From NCBI RefSeq assembly GCF_000300335.1, contig NZ_AMRM01000028.1, forward strand, positions 1-54,278: a stretch of DNA of 54,278 nucleotides, read 5' to 3'. Below, piece by piece: positions 15,931 to 26,562 of the stretch. A program made the position numbers and the translations under genes. This stretch comes from Nitratireductor pacificus pht-3B (GTDB lineage Bacteria > Pseudomonadota > Alphaproteobacteria > Rhizobiales > Rhizobiaceae). Numbering within the stretch: the first letter of the stretch is position 1; each line of letters opens with the position of its first letter. The notes below the pieces were generated by a model, which saw only the letters and a program-made list of their open reading frames with translations, was not told where the DNA came from and made no database searches.

Positions 15931-16139
15931 TTGTTGTTTTGCCCCGGTCTTGCTGTCTTTATGCCCCGTCCCGTTATGGGACGCGTACCCGTTGATTGCA
16001 AGTCCGGGACCAGTCGGGAGGTAGGCCGGGCGGTACAGGCGCGCGGCTGCGGGCCGAAGACTTGCCGCAGCCGTTCCACGCCCGGACGGCTTGACGGACC
16101 GGGGCTTTTGTGTCGAAACCGGCAGACAAAGGCGCGATC

Positions 16140-16763
16140 ATGACTGTCACTGACATTGCCGCACGTTTCGACCTCGCGACGCTTGGCCAAAGGCTGGGCG
16201 CGCGGTCCGTCGTCTTCGTCGGGCTGATGGGCGCCGGCAAGACGGTCATCGGCCGGCGCGTCGCGGAAATGCTGGGCATGCCCTTCGTCGACAGCGATCA
16301 CGAGATCGAGGCAGTGTCGCGGATGACGGTCGCCGATTTGTTTTCCGCCTATGGCGAAGCCGAGTTCCGCGCGCTGGAGCGGCGGGTGATCGCCAGGCTG
16401 CTCAAGACCGGGCCGCGGGTCGTCTCGACCGGGGGCGGGGCATTCGTCAATCCGGCCACCCGGCGCGCCGTGGGACGGCGCGGCATCTCGGTCTGGCTTA
16501 AAGCGGACCTGCCGACGCTGGTCGAGCGGGTCGGACGCAAGACCACGCGGCCTCTGCTGGTCGACAACGATCCGGCAGAGGTCCTGAACCGCCTGATGGA
16601 GGAGCGCTATCCGCTCTATGCGGAGGCCGACACCGTCATTCACTCGCGCAACGAGCCGAAGGATCTCATCGCCGGCGAGGTGATCGCGGCGCTCGATGCC
16701 TATCTCGAGGAGGAAGCCCTGAAACAGAAGAGCGGACAGAAGCCGGACGGAGGGGCCCGATGA
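16140..16763 (+). CDS. aroK: Shikimate kinase
   Basis: A 207-residue kinase that phosphorylates shikimate in the aromatic amino-acid pathway. The P-loop GLMGAGKT is at 28-35, the shikimate-binding DSDHEIE and FRALERRV follow, the GGGAF motif ([10 protein letters not shown]) is present, and the lid has [11 protein letters not shown] 16140 with AAAGGCG upstream is preferred; GTG 16110 would add ten residues and cannot be excluded. The stop overlaps the aroB start, making an aroK-aroB unit, the classic pairing. The operon runs opposite to xerD. Confidence 0.94.
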   Translation: MTVTDIAARFDLATLGQRLGARSVVFVGLMGAGKTVIGRRVAEMLGMPFVDSDHEIEAVSRMTVADLFSAYGEAEFRALERRVIARLLKTGPRVVSTGGGAFVNPATRRAVGRRGISVWLKADLPTLVERVGRKTTRPLLVDNDPAEVLNRLMEERYPLYAEADTVIHSRNEPKDLIAGEVIAALDAYLEEEALKQKSGQKPDGGAR

Positions 16764-17902
16764 GCCGGGCCCCGATCAGCGAAACGATGACGGCGCCGGT
16801 CACGGTCGGCGTCTCGCTGGGCGACCGTTCCTACGACATCCTCATCGGCCCGGGTCTGGTGGCGAAGGCCGGCGCGGAACTCGCCCGGCGGCTGCCGGGC
16901 GTCCGTGCCGCCATCGTCACGGACGCGAATGTCGCCGCGCATCATCTGGAGGCCTTTCAGGCGAGCCTGTCGGCTTCCGGCGTCGATGCGCAGCCGATCG
17001 TCGTGGCGGCGGGCGAGAAGTCGAAGGGCTTCGACACGCTGCAGGAGGTGGTATCGGGCATTCTCGAGGCGCGGCTCGAGCGGGGCGATGCGGTCGTCGC
17101 GCTCGGCGGCGGCGTCGTCGGCGATCTGGCGGGTTTCGCCGCCGGCATCGTGCGGCGCGGCATGCTTTTCGTCCAGGCGCCCACCTCGCTGCTGGCGCAG
17201 GTCGATTCGTCCGTCGGCGGCAAGACCGGGATCAACACCCCCCATGGAAAGAACCTGGTCGGCGTGTTTCACCAGCCGCAGCTCGTGCTGGCCGACACCG
17301 ACGTGCTCGACACGCTGCCGGCGCGCGAGTTCCGGGCGGGCTATGCGGAGATGGCCAAGTACGGGCTGATCGACCGGCCGGATTTTTTCGCCTGGCTCGA
17401 GAAGAACTGGCAGGCCGTGTTCGACGGCGGCGATGCCCGTGTCGAGGCGATCGCCCAATCCTGCCGGGCGAAGGCCGCGGTGGTTGCGCGCGACGAGCGC
17501 GAGGCGGGCGACCGGGCGCTGCTCAATCTCGGCCACACGTTCGGCCATGCGCTGGAGGCGGCCACAGGCTATGACGGCAGCCGTCTCGTGCATGGCGAGG
17601 GGGTGGCGATCGGCATGGCGCTGGCGCATCGCTTCTCGGCCCGGCTGAACCTGGCGAGCCCGGACGACGCGGCCCGCGTCGAGGCGCATCTGTCGGCGGT
17701 CGGCCTGCCGACGAAGCTCTCCGACGTGCCGGGCGGCCTGCCTGGCGCGGAGCGGCTTCTGACCTATATCGCGCAGGACAAGAAGGTGGCGCGCGGCGCG
17801 CTCACCTTCGTGCTCACGCACGGCGTCGGGCAATCCTTCGTCGCAAGGGATGTCCCGTCCAGCCAGGTCCTTGCCTTCCTAGAGGAGAGTCTCCGCCCAT
17901 GA
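16760..17902 (+). CDS. aroB: 3-dehydroquinate synthase
   Basis: A 380-residue NAD- and metal-dependent enzyme closing the ring of DAHP to 3-dehydroquinate. The NAD-binding Gly-rich segment [15 protein letters not shown], the substrate-binding [13 protein letters not shown], and the zinc ligands in the stretches [21 protein letters not shown] and HGEGVAIGM are all intact. Its ATG overlaps the aroK stop and its own stop overlaps the start of the CorC-like gene, so three genes are tightly coupled. Length is normal. Confidence 0.96.
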   Translation: MSRAPISETMTAPVTVGVSLGDRSYDILIGPGLVAKAGAELARRLPGVRAAIVTDANVAAHHLEAFQASLSASGVDAQPIVVAAGEKSKGFDTLQEVVSGILEARLERGDAVVALGGGVVGDLAGFAAGIVRRGMLFVQAPTSLLAQVDSSVGGKTGINTPHGKNLVGVFHQPQLVLADTDVLDTLPAREFRAGYAEMAKYGLIDRPDFFAWLEKNWQAVFDGGDARVEAIAQSCRAKAAVVARDEREAGDRALLNLGHTFGHALEAATGYDGSRLVHGEGVAIGMALAHRFSARLNLASPDDAARVEAHLSAVGLPTKLSDVPGGLPGAERLLTYIAQDKKVARGALTFVLTHGVGQSFVARDVPSSQVLAFLEESLRP

Positions 17903-19164
17903 CGCCCGAAATCTGGATCACCGGCGGCATCATCGTCGGGCTGATCGTCATGTCTTTCCTCTTCTCCGGCACGGAGACGGGCATGACCGCCGTGTCGCGC
18001 GCCAGGCTGCACACGCTGGAGGCGAACGGCGACCACCGCGCGACGCTGGTCAGCCGGCTGATCATGCGCCGCGACCGGCTGGTCGGCGCGCTGCTGATCG
18101 GCAACAACCTCGTCAACATTCTCGCATCGGCGCTCACCACGAGCCTGTTCCTCCAGCTTTTCGGCGATGCCGGCGTGCTCTATGCGACGGTGGTGATGAC
18201 GGTCCTCTTGGTGATCTTCGCCGAGATCCTGCCGAAGTCCTGGGCGCTTGCCCGGCCGGAGCAGTTCGCGCTCACCGTGGCGTCCTTCGCGCGCGTCGTC
18301 GTCGGCCTGTTCGGCCTGCTCTCCTCGCTCGCCAACGCCATCGTGCGCATGATCCTGTCGGTCTTCGGCGTCAACCTGCTGAGTGGCGAATCCATGCTTT
18401 CGGCGCATGAGGAACTGCGCGGCACCGTCGAGGTCCTGCATCGCGAGGGCGCGGTGGTGAAACAGGACCGCGACCGGGTGGGCGGACTGCTCGACCTGCA
18501 TGAGCTGGAAGTTTCCGACGTGATGATCCACCGGACCAACATGCGCTCGGTCAATGCCGACGAGGCGCCGGAGATGGTCGTCCGGGAGATCCTGCAAAGC
18601 CCCTATACGCGCATCCCGATCTGGCGCGGCTCGACGGAAAACATCGTCGGGGTGGTGCACGCGAAGGACCTGCTCAGGGCGCTCGGCGACGTGGAGAACG
18701 ACTACAGGAAGATCGACATCGGCAAGGTTGCCTCCAAGCCGTGGTTCGTGCCCGACACTACGACCCTGCAGGACCAGCTCAACGCTTTCCTGCGCAAGAA
18801 GGCGCACATCGCCATCGTCGTCGACGAGTACGGCGAGGTGGAGGGGCTGGTGACCCTGGAGGACATCATCGAGGAGATCGTCGGCGACATTTCCGACGAG
18901 CACGACGTCGAGGTCCAGGGCGTCAAGCAGGAGGCGGACGGCTCGATCGTCGTCGAAGGCTCGGTTCCGATCCGCGACCTGAACAGGGCGCTCGACTGGG
19001 ACCTGCCGGACGAGGAGGCGACGACCATTGCGGGGCTCGTCATCCACGAGACCCAGACCATTCCCGAGGAGAAGCAGGCCTTCACCTTCTTCGGAAAGCG
19101 CTTCATCGTCATGAAACGCGACAAGAACCGCATCACGAGGCTGCGGATCAGGCCGCTGGCGTAA
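17899..19164 (+). CDS. CorC/HlyC-like CNNM membrane protein
   Basis: A 421-residue inner-membrane protein. The DUF21/CNNM transmembrane domain covers residues 1-185 ([18 protein letters not shown]). A CBS pair follows at about 200-325 ([36 protein letters not shown] is cut across 305-325). The CorC_HlyC domain forms the last 85 residues. Family members are implicated in Mg2+/Co2+ efflux or sodium-coupled magnesium transport; the old haemolysin label is misleading. The start overlaps aroB by four bases. Confidence 0.88.
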   Translation: MTPEIWITGGIIVGLIVMSFLFSGTETGMTAVSRARLHTLEANGDHRATLVSRLIMRRDRLVGALLIGNNLVNILASALTTSLFLQLFGDAGVLYATVVMTVLLVIFAEILPKSWALARPEQFALTVASFARVVVGLFGLLSSLANAIVRMILSVFGVNLLSGESMLSAHEELRGTVEVLHREGAVVKQDRDRVGGLLDLHELEVSDVMIHRTNMRSVNADEAPEMVVREILQSPYTRIPIWRGSTENIVGVVHAKDLLRALGDVENDYRKIDIGKVASKPWFVPDTTTLQDQLNAFLRKKAHIAIVVDEYGEVEGLVTLEDIIEEIVGDISDEHDVEVQGVKQEADGSIVVEGSVPIRDLNRALDWDLPDEEATTIAGLVIHETQTIPEEKQAFTFFGKRFIVMKRDKNRITRLRIRPLA

Positions 19165-19188
19165 TCCCATACGCCCGGCGCGGCGGCC

Positions 19189-19470
19189 TCACCAGCGCGT
19201 CGGCTCTCCCGGTGCTGCCGGTTCGATGGCGAGGGCGTGGACGGTGTCCTTCAGTTCCTCGGCCAGGAGGTCGTTGACGGCGCGGTGGCGGGCGAGCCGG
19301 TTCATGCCGGAGAAGGCACCGGCGACGATGCGGACGCGGAAATGCGTCTCGCCCGTGCCGTCGAAATGCTCCTGATGGCCGGCATGCAGGTGACTCTCAT
19401 TGATGACGGCGAGCCGTTCGGGCGAAAAAGCTTCCGTCAGCTTGGTTTCGATCGCGGACTGGATGGACAA
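19189..19470 (-). CDS. bolA: BolA-family protein
   Basis: A 93-residue protein with the BolA core: VINESHLHAGH, then GETHFRVRIV and FSGMNRLARHRAVNDLLAEEL. The conserved His residues that bind a [2Fe-2S] cluster with monothiol glutaredoxins are present. Roles in the family include iron regulation and stress-related morphology. The gene is convergent with the CorC-like gene and divergent from the J-domain gene, an order I recall as conserved in Brucella and Mesorhizobium. Confidence 0.92.
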   Translation of the reverse strand: MSIQSAIETKLTEAFSPERLAVINESHLHAGHQEHFDGTGETHFRVRIVAGAFSGMNRLARHRAVNDLLAEELKDTVHALAIEPAAPGEPTRW

Positions 19471-19610
19471 TCGGGCCTCCTGCTACCATATGGGGGAAAC
19501 CCCCTTTTCCGATTCAAAGCGCTAGTTCGAACATTGGCGAAAAGTCAATTCTTGTATCGCAGCGGCGAGCCGCCATACTTCCCTACTGATTTGGTGTCAC
19601 GCGGTCCGAT

Positions 19611-20228
19611 ATGAAACCCTACTCGAAATATTTCGAGAAAATCCGCATCCGCCCCGATCCGCAGGCGGAGGCGAAGACGCGCGCGCCGAGTTGCCAGTGG
19701 GACGGCTGCCAGGAAGCGGGCCTGCACCGCGCACCCGTCGGCCGGCACAGGGAAGGCGAGTACTTCCGCTTCTGCGTCGACCATGCGCGCGAATACAACA
19801 AGAATTACAATTACTTCTCCGGCCTGAACGATGGCGAGGTGGCACGCTACCAGAAGGAAGCGCTGACCGGACATCGCCCGACATGGAAGTTTACCGGTGG
19901 CAGCGCTGCGAAGGCCGCGGCCGATTATTCGACGCTGCGTTCCGGCCGGGCCGGCTATCACAACCGGATGGGCGACCCGTTCAACCTGTTCGGCGGCCGG
20001 CGCGAGACGGAGCAATCGCGCCAGCGGCGCCTCAAGCCGCTTGAGGCCAAGGCGCTGGAAACGCTGGGCCTCGGCGCACAAGCGACTGGCGCAGAAATCA
20101 AGGCGCGCTATAAGAGCCTTGTGAAGCGTCACCATCCCGATGCGAATGGCGGCGACCGGGGCTCGGAAGACCGGCTTAGAAGTGTACTCGAAGCCTATCG
20201 GCTGTTGAAGCAGGCGGGTTTGTGTTGA
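19611..20228 (+). CDS. J-domain protein
   Basis: A 205-residue protein with a C-terminal J domain (residues about 143-203) containing the HPD motif at 175-177 (VKRHHPDANGGD), needed to stimulate DnaK ATPase. The N-terminal part has Cys28, Cys33 and Cys55 with His58 in CQWDGC and FCVDH, possibly a small metal site. It lacks the G/F and zinc-finger regions of true DnaJ, so it is a specialised DnaK partner. It sits 96 bases before cobS; a shared transcript is possible. Confidence 0.88.
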   Translation: MKPYSKYFEKIRIRPDPQAEAKTRAPSCQWDGCQEAGLHRAPVGRHREGEYFRFCVDHAREYNKNYNYFSGLNDGEVARYQKEALTGHRPTWKFTGGSAAKAAADYSTLRSGRAGYHNRMGDPFNLFGGRRETEQSRQRRLKPLEAKALETLGLGAQATGAEIKARYKSLVKRHHPDANGGDRGSEDRLRSVLEAYRLLKQAGLC

Positions 20229-20324
20229 AGCCGGCCTCTGCTAGAGGCTTCCAGTGAAGTCTGCTAAGACGCTCCGGAAAAAACCAGTTCAAGCGATGCA
20301 GGCACGGGCCTGGCCGCTGGAGGC

Positions 20325-21314
20325 ATGATGAACAAGATTGACCGCGATATCGCCAATTTGCCCGATACGACCGTTTCGGTGAAAGACACGTTCGGCTTCG
20401 AGTCCGACATGGTCGTACCGGCCTATTCCGTGGCCGATTCCCATGTGCCGGACGTCGATCCCGACTACCTGTTCGACAAGCAGACGACGCTCGCCATCCT
20501 GGCAGGCTTCGCCCACAACCGCCGCGTCATGGTCTCCGGCTATCACGGCACCGGCAAGTCGACCCATATCGAGCAGGTCGCGGCGCGCCTCAACTGGCCC
20601 TGCGTGCGCATCAATCTCGACAGCCATGTCAGCCGTATCGACCTCGTCGGCAAGGACGCCATCGTCGTCAAGGAAGGCAAGCAGGTCACCGAGTTCAAGG
20701 ACGGCATCCTGCCCTGGGCCTACCAGCACAATGTCGCGCTGGTGTTCGACGAATACGACGCCGGCCGCCCGGATGTGATGTTCGTCATCCAGCGCGTGCT
20801 GGAATCGTCCGGCCGCCTGACCCTGCTCGACCAGAGCCGCGTCATCCGTCCGCACCCCGCCTTCCGCCTGTTCGCGACGGCCAACACGGTCGGCCTCGGC
20901 GATACGACCGGCCTCTATCACGGCACGCAGCAGATCAACCAGGCGCAGATGGACCGCTGGTCCATCGTCACGACGCTGAACTACCTGCCGCATGACGACG
21001 AGGTGGCCATTGTCCAGGCGAAGGCGAAGCACTTCCAGAACGCCAAGGGCAAGGAGATCGTGTCGCGCATGGTGCGCGTCGCGGACCTCACGCGCTCGGC
21101 CTTCATGAACGGCGATCTGTCCACCGTGATGAGCCCGCGCACCGTCATCATGTGGTCGGAGAATGCCGAGATCTTTGGCGATGTCGGCTTCGCCTTCCGC
21201 CTCACCTTCCTCAACAAGTGCGACGAGCTGGAGCGGGCCGTGGTGGCCGAGTTCTACCAGCGCGCCTTCGGCGAGGAGCTTCCCGAATCGGCCGCGAACG
21301 TGGCCCTGAGCTGA
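20325..21314 (+). CDS. cobS: Cobaltochelatase subunit CobS
   Basis: A 329-residue AAA+ ATPase that, with CobT, drives cobalt insertion into hydrogenobyrinic acid a,c-diamide by CobN in aerobic B12 synthesis. Walker [10 protein letters not shown] is at 72-80, Walker B LVFDEYD near 139-145, and the sensor region follows (FATANTVG). The N-terminal [10 protein letters not shown] is characteristic of CobS. The start may be ATG 20325 or the next ATG at 20328. No cobalamin riboswitch is visible upstream. CobT follows after one interposed gene. Confidence 0.95.
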   Translation: MMNKIDRDIANLPDTTVSVKDTFGFESDMVVPAYSVADSHVPDVDPDYLFDKQTTLAILAGFAHNRRVMVSGYHGTGKSTHIEQVAARLNWPCVRINLDSHVSRIDLVGKDAIVVKEGKQVTEFKDGILPWAYQHNVALVFDEYDAGRPDVMFVIQRVLESSGRLTLLDQSRVIRPHPAFRLFATANTVGLGDTTGLYHGTQQINQAQMDRWSIVTTLNYLPHDDEVAIVQAKAKHFQNAKGKEIVSRMVRVADLTRSAFMNGDLSTVMSPRTVIMWSENAEIFGDVGFAFRLTFLNKCDELERAVVAEFYQRAFGEELPESAANVALS

Positions 21315-21326
21315 AAGGACGGAGCG

Positions 21327-21674
21327 ATGCGCTATCAGGGAGGATGCCATTGCGGCGCGGTGCGCTACAATGTCGAGGTGGATCTCGCCAGTCCGATCAC
21401 CTGCAACTGTTCCTATTGCGGCAAGCGGGGCAGCGTCCTCGCCTTCACGCAGGCGGACAACTTCACGCTTGAGAAGGGCGCGGAAAGCCTGACGGAGTAT
21501 CGCTTCAACACGAAGACGATCGAGCACCTGTTCTGCTCGGCCTGCGGCATGGAATCCTTCGCACGGGGGACCATGCCCGACGGGACGAAGATGGCCGCAG
21601 TCAACGTGCGCTGCCTCGACGGGGTCGATGTTGCCGCGCTCAGCATCCAAGAGGTCGACGGCCGCTCGCGCTGA
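21327..21674 (+). CDS. GFA/CENP-V-family zinc protein
   Basis: A 115-residue protein with the zinc ligands of the glutathione-dependent formaldehyde-activating (Gfa) family: GGCHCGAVRY, CNCSYCGKRG and CSACGMESF. The family fold is clear. The substrate is not: many members probably do not act on S-hydroxymethylglutathione. A good ribosome site (AAAGGACGGAG) precedes the ATG. It stands between cobS and cobT with gaps of 12 and 15 bases, so it is expressed with them; no B12 role is known to me. Confidence 0.87.
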   Translation: MRYQGGCHCGAVRYNVEVDLASPITCNCSYCGKRGSVLAFTQADNFTLEKGAESLTEYRFNTKTIEHLFCSACGMESFARGTMPDGTKMAAVNVRCLDGVDVAALSIQEVDGRSR

Positions 21675-21689
21675 GGCGGCCCGAAAACG

Positions 21690-23582
21690 ATGCCCGTGAG
21701 CCAATCGAACCGCAAGTCAGGACAACCCAACGAAGCGCCGCTCGACCCGTTCAAGCGGGCCGTGACGGCCTGCATGCGTGCCGTGTCGGGCGATCATGAG
21801 CTCGATGTCTCCTTCTCCAAGGACAAGCCGGCCCTGACCGGCAGCCGGGCACGCCTGCCCGACCTGCCGAAGAAGCCGACCGGCGACGCGCTGACTGTCA
21901 CGCGGGGCATCGGCGATTCCATGGCGCTGCGCCGCGCCTGCCACGACGCCAACCTGCACCGGCGCCTCGCGCCGGAAGGCAAGGAGGCGCGGGCGATCTT
22001 CGACGCCGTCGAGCAGGCCCGCGTCGAGGCGATCGGCGCACGCGCCATGCAGGGCATGGGCGACAACCTCGCCGCCATGCTGGAAGACAAATACAGCCGC
22101 GCCAATCTGGCCGAGGTCTCCGACAAGGCCGATGCGCCACTTGAGGAAGCCATCGCCCTGATGGTGCGCGAGAAGCTGACCGGGCGCGCGGTGCCGAGGA
22201 GCGGCGAGAAGATGGTCGGTCTCTGGCGCGACTGGGTGGAGGACAAGGCGGCCGGCGATCTCGACGCCCTGACCGGACGGATCGAGGACCAGGACGGGTT
22301 CGCCCGCGCCGTCCGAGATCTCCTGACTTCCATCGACCTCGGCGAGGAACTGGCCGAAGAACAGCAGACCGACGAGAGCGACGACGACAGCGACGCGCCG
22401 GAAACGCAGGAGCAGACCGAGGAAAGCCAGGAAGACGATTCCGGCGGCGAGGAAAGCGAAGGCGAGGAAACGGGCGGCGAGAGCGAGGATACCGAGACCG
22501 GCGAGAGCGAGGCGGGCGACACCACCGCCGAGGACGTGTCCGAGGACGACGAGCTGGATTCGGAAACGCCGGGCGAGGCGCGCCGGCCCGACCACCCGTT
22601 CGACCAGGCGGCGCGAGAGATCGACTACAAGGTCTTCACCACCGATTTCGACGAGACGGTCGGCGCCGAAGAATTATGCGACGAGGAAGAGCTGGACCGC
22701 TTGCGCGCCTTCCTCGACAAGCAGCTCGCCAATCTGTCGGGCGTCGTCGGGCGGCTCGCCAACCGGCTGCAGCGCCGCCTGATGGCGCAGCAGAACCGCT
22801 CCTGGGATTTCGATCTCGAAGAGGGCGTGCTGGACACGGCACGGCTCGTGCGCCTGGTCATCGACCCGATGCAGCCGCTCTCCTTCAAGCAGGAGCGCGA
22901 CACGAATTTCCGCGACACGGTGGTGACGCTGGTGCTCGACAATTCGGGTTCCATGCGCGGCCGGCCGATCACGGTGGCGGCCACCTGTGCCGACATCCTG
23001 GCCCGCACGCTCGAGCGCTGCGGTGTGCGTGTCGAGATCCTCGGCTTCACCACGCGGGCGTGGAAGGGCGGGCAGGCGCGCGAGAAATGGCTGAAGGACG
23101 GCAAGCCCGCCAGCCCCGGCCGCCTCAACGACCTGCGCCACATCATCTACAAGAGCGCTGATGCCCCCTGGCGGCGCGCCCGGCGCAATCTCGGCCTGAT
23201 GATGCGCGAGGGCCTGCTCAAGGAGAACATCGACGGCGAGGCGCTTCTGTGGGCGCATCAGCGGCTCATCGCGCGGCCGGAGCAGCGCAAGATCCTGATG
23301 ATGATCTCCGACGGCGCGCCGGTCGACGATTCCACCTTGTCGGTCAATCCCGGCAACTATCTGGAACGGCACCTGCGCGGCGTCATCGAGCTGATCGAGA
23401 CGCGCTCGCCGGTCGAGCTGCTGGCCATCGGCATCGGCCATGACGTGACGCGCTATTACCGCCGCGCGGTGACCATCGTCGACGCGGAGGAACTGGCCGG
23501 CGCGATGACCGAACAGCTCGCCTCGCTGTTCGAGGAGGAAGGCGCCAAGCGGGGCGGCGCGGCGATGCGGCGTGCGGGCTGA
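21690..23582 (+). CDS. cobT: Cobaltochelatase subunit CobT
   Basis: A 630-residue partner of CobS in the cobaltochelatase complex. The N-terminal CobT domain is followed by a strongly acidic, Glu/Asp/Ser-rich linker (about residues 225-300) and a C-terminal von Willebrand A domain with the MIDAS motif DNSGSMRG near residue 417. Length and order match Pseudomonas denitrificans and Brucella CobT. It is unrelated to the DMB phosphoribosyltransferase of the same name. Confidence 0.95.
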   Translation: MPVSQSNRKSGQPNEAPLDPFKRAVTACMRAVSGDHELDVSFSKDKPALTGSRARLPDLPKKPTGDALTVTRGIGDSMALRRACHDANLHRRLAPEGKEARAIFDAVEQARVEAIGARAMQGMGDNLAAMLEDKYSRANLAEVSDKADAPLEEAIALMVREKLTGRAVPRSGEKMVGLWRDWVEDKAAGDLDALTGRIEDQDGFARAVRDLLTSIDLGEELAEEQQTDESDDDSDAPETQEQTEESQEDDSGGEESEGEETGGESEDTETGESEAGDTTAEDVSEDDELDSETPGEARRPDHPFDQAAREIDYKVFTTDFDETVGAEELCDEEELDRLRAFLDKQLANLSGVVGRLANRLQRRLMAQQNRSWDFDLEEGVLDTARLVRLVIDPMQPLSFKQERDTNFRDTVVTLVLDNSGSMRGRPITVAATCADILARTLERCGVRVEILGFTTRAWKGGQAREKWLKDGKPASPGRLNDLRHIIYKSADAPWRRARRNLGLMMREGLLKENIDGEALLWAHQRLIARPEQRKILMMISDGAPVDDSTLSVNPGNYLERHLRGVIELIETRSPVELLAIGIGHDVTRYYRRAVTIVDAEELAGAMTEQLASLFEEEGAKRGGAAMRRAG

Positions 23583-23646
23583 CTGGCACTTCTTTCGCAG
23601 GCCCTTCCCCGGCTGGTTCGGGCGGAATGCCCGTCGGCGGTGTCTG

Positions 23647-24636
23647 ATGCGCTCGTGGCTGGCTGCCCTTGTATTCACCCTCCCGGCTCCGGCACTAGCC
23701 CAGGACGCCGCTATCCCGATGGCGGTCAACAGCACGCCGATCGAGCATTTCGCCATCGGCTCCCGCGAGACTCGATTCGGCCCGCTGGAATTCGTCGGCG
23801 GTCTTTCCATGACCTCGCCGGTCGATCATTTCGGGGCCTTCTCCTCGTTCCGCTTTTCCCGGCCGGGTGCCAATTTCATCGGCGTGGCCGACACCGGCTT
23901 CTGGTTCTTCGGGCATGTTACACGAGACATGATGGGCAAGCCGGTCGGCTTCGAGAATTTCAGCATGCAGCCCATGGTCGACGGCAACGGCCTGTCGACG
24001 CGCGAGAAATGGACCACCGACGCGGAGGGCATCGCCCTGAAGGACGGGGTGGCGACGGTCAGCTTCGAGCGGGTGCAGCGCATCGCTGAGTTTCGCGTCG
24101 AGCGCGACGCGATGGCGGCGGCGGTCGCCGACATCGATTTCCTCGTCCCGCGCCATGAATTGCGCACCAATCGCGGCTTCGAGACGCTCGCTTATGCGCC
24201 GGAGGGCGGCCGGCTCGGCGGCGCGCGCGTCGTGGTGGCCGAGCGCAGCATCGACGCGAACGGCAATTGCTTTGCGGCGATCCTCGAAGGGCCGCACAAG
24301 GGCGTCTTCGCCGTGACGCGCAGCGACGGGTTCGATATCACGGACGGTGCGTTCCTGCCGGACGGCGACCTGCTGCTGCTCGAGCGGCGTTTCGCGCTGG
24401 CCGAGGGCGTCGCCATGCGGCTGAGGCGCATCGACGGGGACACGATCGTTCCCGGCGGCCTGGCTGATGGCCCGGTGCTGTTCACCGCCGACATGAACTA
24501 CCAGATCGACAACATGGAGGCGCTCGACGTGTGGATGCGCATCGATGGGGCGACCATGGTGTCGATCATGTCCGACGACAACCACTCGCTGCTGCAGCGC
24601 AATCTCTATCTGGAGTTCCGGTTGGTCGAGGATTGA
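23647..24636 (+). CDS. Secreted esterase-like protein of the phytase-like family
   Basis: A 329-residue secreted protein. The signal peptide is residues 1-18 (MRSWLAALVFTLPAPALA), followed by a beta-propeller-like 'esterase-like activity of phytase' domain through the rest (GLSMTSPVDHFGAFSSF, TDAEGIALKDGVATVS, NRGFETLAYAPEGG, NYQIDNMEAL). I chose ATG 23647 since the longer reading overlaps cobT and spoils the signal peptide. The activity is unproven; the name reflects a domain annotation. It may ride on the cobS-cobT transcript. Confidence 0.8.
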   Translation: MRSWLAALVFTLPAPALAQDAAIPMAVNSTPIEHFAIGSRETRFGPLEFVGGLSMTSPVDHFGAFSSFRFSRPGANFIGVADTGFWFFGHVTRDMMGKPVGFENFSMQPMVDGNGLSTREKWTTDAEGIALKDGVATVSFERVQRIAEFRVERDAMAAAVADIDFLVPRHELRTNRGFETLAYAPEGGRLGGARVVVAERSIDANGNCFAAILEGPHKGVFAVTRSDGFDITDGAFLPDGDLLLLERRFALAEGVAMRLRRIDGDTIVPGGLADGPVLFTADMNYQIDNMEALDVWMRIDGATMVSIMSDDNHSLLQRNLYLEFRLVED

Positions 24637-24677
24637 GGGGCCAGCGCCGACGTCCGCCCCTCAACCCCCTGCCGGGA

Positions 24678-24703
24678 CCTTCTCCCCGCGGGCGGGGAGA
24701 AGG
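24678..24703. repeat. Palindromic intergenic repeat (CCTTCTCCCC type)
   Basis: CCTTCTCCCC and GGGGAGAAGG form a perfect inverted pair around GCGGGC. The same arms recur at 29978-30011, 30066-30090 and 30200-30225. It lies between convergent genes and could stop transcription from both sides. Confidence 0.6.
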
Positions 24704-24773
24704 AGGCCGGTGCGGCGGCGCCGCCATCTGGTTTGACCGGCGGCGGAAGAATGGAACACCGGCGTTTGCGTCC

Positions 24774-24799
24774 CCCTCTCCCCGCATGCGGGGAGAGGG
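24774..24799. repeat. Perfect 26-base palindrome (CCCTCTCCCCGCA type)
   Basis: CCCTCTCCCCGCA is followed directly by its exact reverse complement. It is a second palindrome type in the same spacer, followed by GGTGAGGGGC, a sequence also present in the operon hairpin at 12164-12174. Confidence 0.6.
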
Positions 24800-24825
24800 T
24801 AAGGGTGAGGGGCGACCGCCAGCCC

Positions 24826-26562
24826 TCAGCCCTCGCGCCGCGCCTGCGTTGCCGCCGCGTCCACCCCGTCGGCGCCGAGCACGACGCCGAACAGCGCCTC
24901 CGCCTCCGCCGCCGTATAGTAGCCCAGCGCCACGTCGCGCAGCACTTTCTCCGGCGCGCGCCGGAACGGACCACCGTAGCCGCCGCCGCCCGGCGTGCCG
25001 ACCGCCACGCGATCACCGGCCTTGAGCGGAATATCCTGCTCCTTTGAGAGATGCGGCGGCACATGCGCCTTGCCGTCGCGCCACACCGTCACTTCGTTGA
25101 CCTTGCCGTCCGCGCCGCCGAGCACGCCCTGCGGGCCGGTGCGGCCGTGGTCCATGACGAAGGAGGCGCGCGCGTCGCCGCGCAGAAGCTCCACCTCGTA
25201 GGCGAGGCCGAAGCCGCCGCGATGCTCGCCGGCCCCGCCGGAACCCTCGCGCAGCGCGTAGCGCCGATAGAGCACGGGGAACGCCTGCTCCATCACCTCC
25301 ACCGGCGGGGATTTCGAGATCCCGATGGTCGAGCAGCCATTGGTGAGGCCGTCATGGTCGGCGTTGCCGCCATAGCCGCCGCCGGAAATCTGGTACATGA
25401 CGAAATCGCGGCCGCGCGCCGGGTCGTGCCCGCCGAGCGCGAAATTGCCGCTCGACCCGGCCGGCGCGGCGGTCACCTTTTCGGGCAGCGCCTTCACCAT
25501 CGCCGCGAACACGGCCTCGGCGATGCGCTGCGAGACCTCCGCCGCGCAGCCCGAGACCGGGCGCGGATAGCGCGCATCGAGGAAGGTGCCTTCCGGCCGC
25601 CGGACGATCAGCGGCTCGAAGGCGCCTGCGCTGAGCGGCACCTCGGGAAAGATGTGCCGCATCGCCAGGTAGACGGAGGACAGCGTCGTGGCGAGCACGC
25701 TGTTCATCGGTCCCATGCAGGGCGGGCTGGAACCCGCGAAATCGAAGGTCAGCGTGTCGCCCTTCTTGTCGATGGCAAGCGCGATGGTCAGCGGCGCGTC
25801 CACCACGCCGTCGGAATCGACGAAGGCCTCGCCGCGATACACCCCGTCCGGGATCGGCGCGATCAGCGCGCGCATCTGCGTGGCGGCGCGGCTGCGCAGT
25901 TCGGCGATGGCCCGGCGCACCGTATCGTCGCCATAGCGGTCGAGCACCTGCGCCAGCCGTTCGGCTCCCACTTCCAGCGCCGCGCCCTGCGCGCGGATAT
26001 CGCCGATGCGCTGGTCGGCGACGCGGATGTTCGAGGCGATGATTGCGTGGATTTCCGGGTCGAGCGCGCCCTTCTTGAAGAGCTTGACCGGCGGCAGCCG
26101 CAGGCCCTCCTGCTCGACCGCCGTCGCCGAGGCCGAGAAGCCGCCCGGCACCGCGCCGCCGATGTCCGGCCAATGGCCGGTGTTGGAGAGCCAGCAGAAG
26201 ATCTTTCCGTCACGCCAGACGGGCATGGCGAACCGCACATCCATCAGATGCGTGCCGCCCAGATAGGGGTCGTTGACGATGTAGATGTCGCCGGGCTCGG
26301 GCGCCGCGGTGACGCCGGCGGCGATGCGCTCGATCAGCGTCCGCGTCGAATACTGCATCACGCCGACGAAGACCGGCAGGCCGGCCGACCCCTGGGCGAT
26401 CAGCGCGCCGTCCTCGGCGGCGTAGATGCCGTCCGAGCGGTCGTTGGCCTCGGCGATGACCGGCGAGAAGGCGGCGCGGGAGAAGGTCAGGTCCATCTCG
26501 TCGCACACCTGCTGGAGTGCCGCCTGGATGACGGAGAGGGTGATGGCGTCGAGGGCGGTCAT
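24826..26562 (-). CDS. hyuB: Hydantoinase B / oxoprolinase family protein
   Basis: A 578-residue HyuB-type subunit. The family signatures are visible (SPVIAEANDRSDGIYA near the N-terminus; PGDIYIVNDPYLGGTHLMD at about 92-110; GGGGYGGPF near the C-terminus). With HyuA it forms an ATP-dependent ring-opening enzyme that acts on 5-oxoproline, N-methylhydantoin or related lactams, or acetophenone-type carboxylations in some relatives. The substrate cannot be told from sequence. The partner hyuA is upstream on the same strand, but separated by an unusual 241-base repeat-filled spacer. Confidence 0.88.
   Translation of the reverse strand: MTALDAITLSVIQAALQQVCDEMDLTFSRAAFSPVIAEANDRSDGIYAAEDGALIAQGSAGLPVFVGVMQYSTRTLIERIAAGVTAAPEPGDIYIVNDPYLGGTHLMDVRFAMPVWRDGKIFCWLSNTGHWPDIGGAVPGGFSASATAVEQEGLRLPPVKLFKKGALDPEIHAIIASNIRVADQRIGDIRAQGAALEVGAERLAQVLDRYGDDTVRRAIAELRSRAATQMRALIAPIPDGVYRGEAFVDSDGVVDAPLTIALAIDKKGDTLTFDFAGSSPPCMGPMNSVLATTLSSVYLAMRHIFPEVPLSAGAFEPLIVRRPEGTFLDARYPRPVSGCAAEVSQRIAEAVFAAMVKALPEKVTAAPAGSSGNFALGGHDPARGRDFVMYQISGGGYGGNADHDGLTNGCSTIGISKSPPVEVMEQAFPVLYRRYALREGSGGAGEHRGGFGLAYEVELLRGDARASFVMDHGRTGPQGVLGGADGKVNEVTVWRDGKAHVPPHLSKEQDIPLKAGDRVAVGTPGGGGYGGPFRRAPEKVLRDVALGYYTAAEAEALFGVVLGADGVDAAATQARREG

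Noticed and set aside
20229-20324. Cobalamin riboswitch upstream of cobS
   Set aside because: The gap is only 96 bases and lacks the conserved B12-box; no such element fits.
20289-21704. Long minus-strand open frame over cobS (and similar ones over cobT, hyuA, hyuB, the liv genes and mmsA)
   Set aside because: These are antisense shadows of high-GC genes; the plus- or minus-strand partner in each case has clear domains and motifs.
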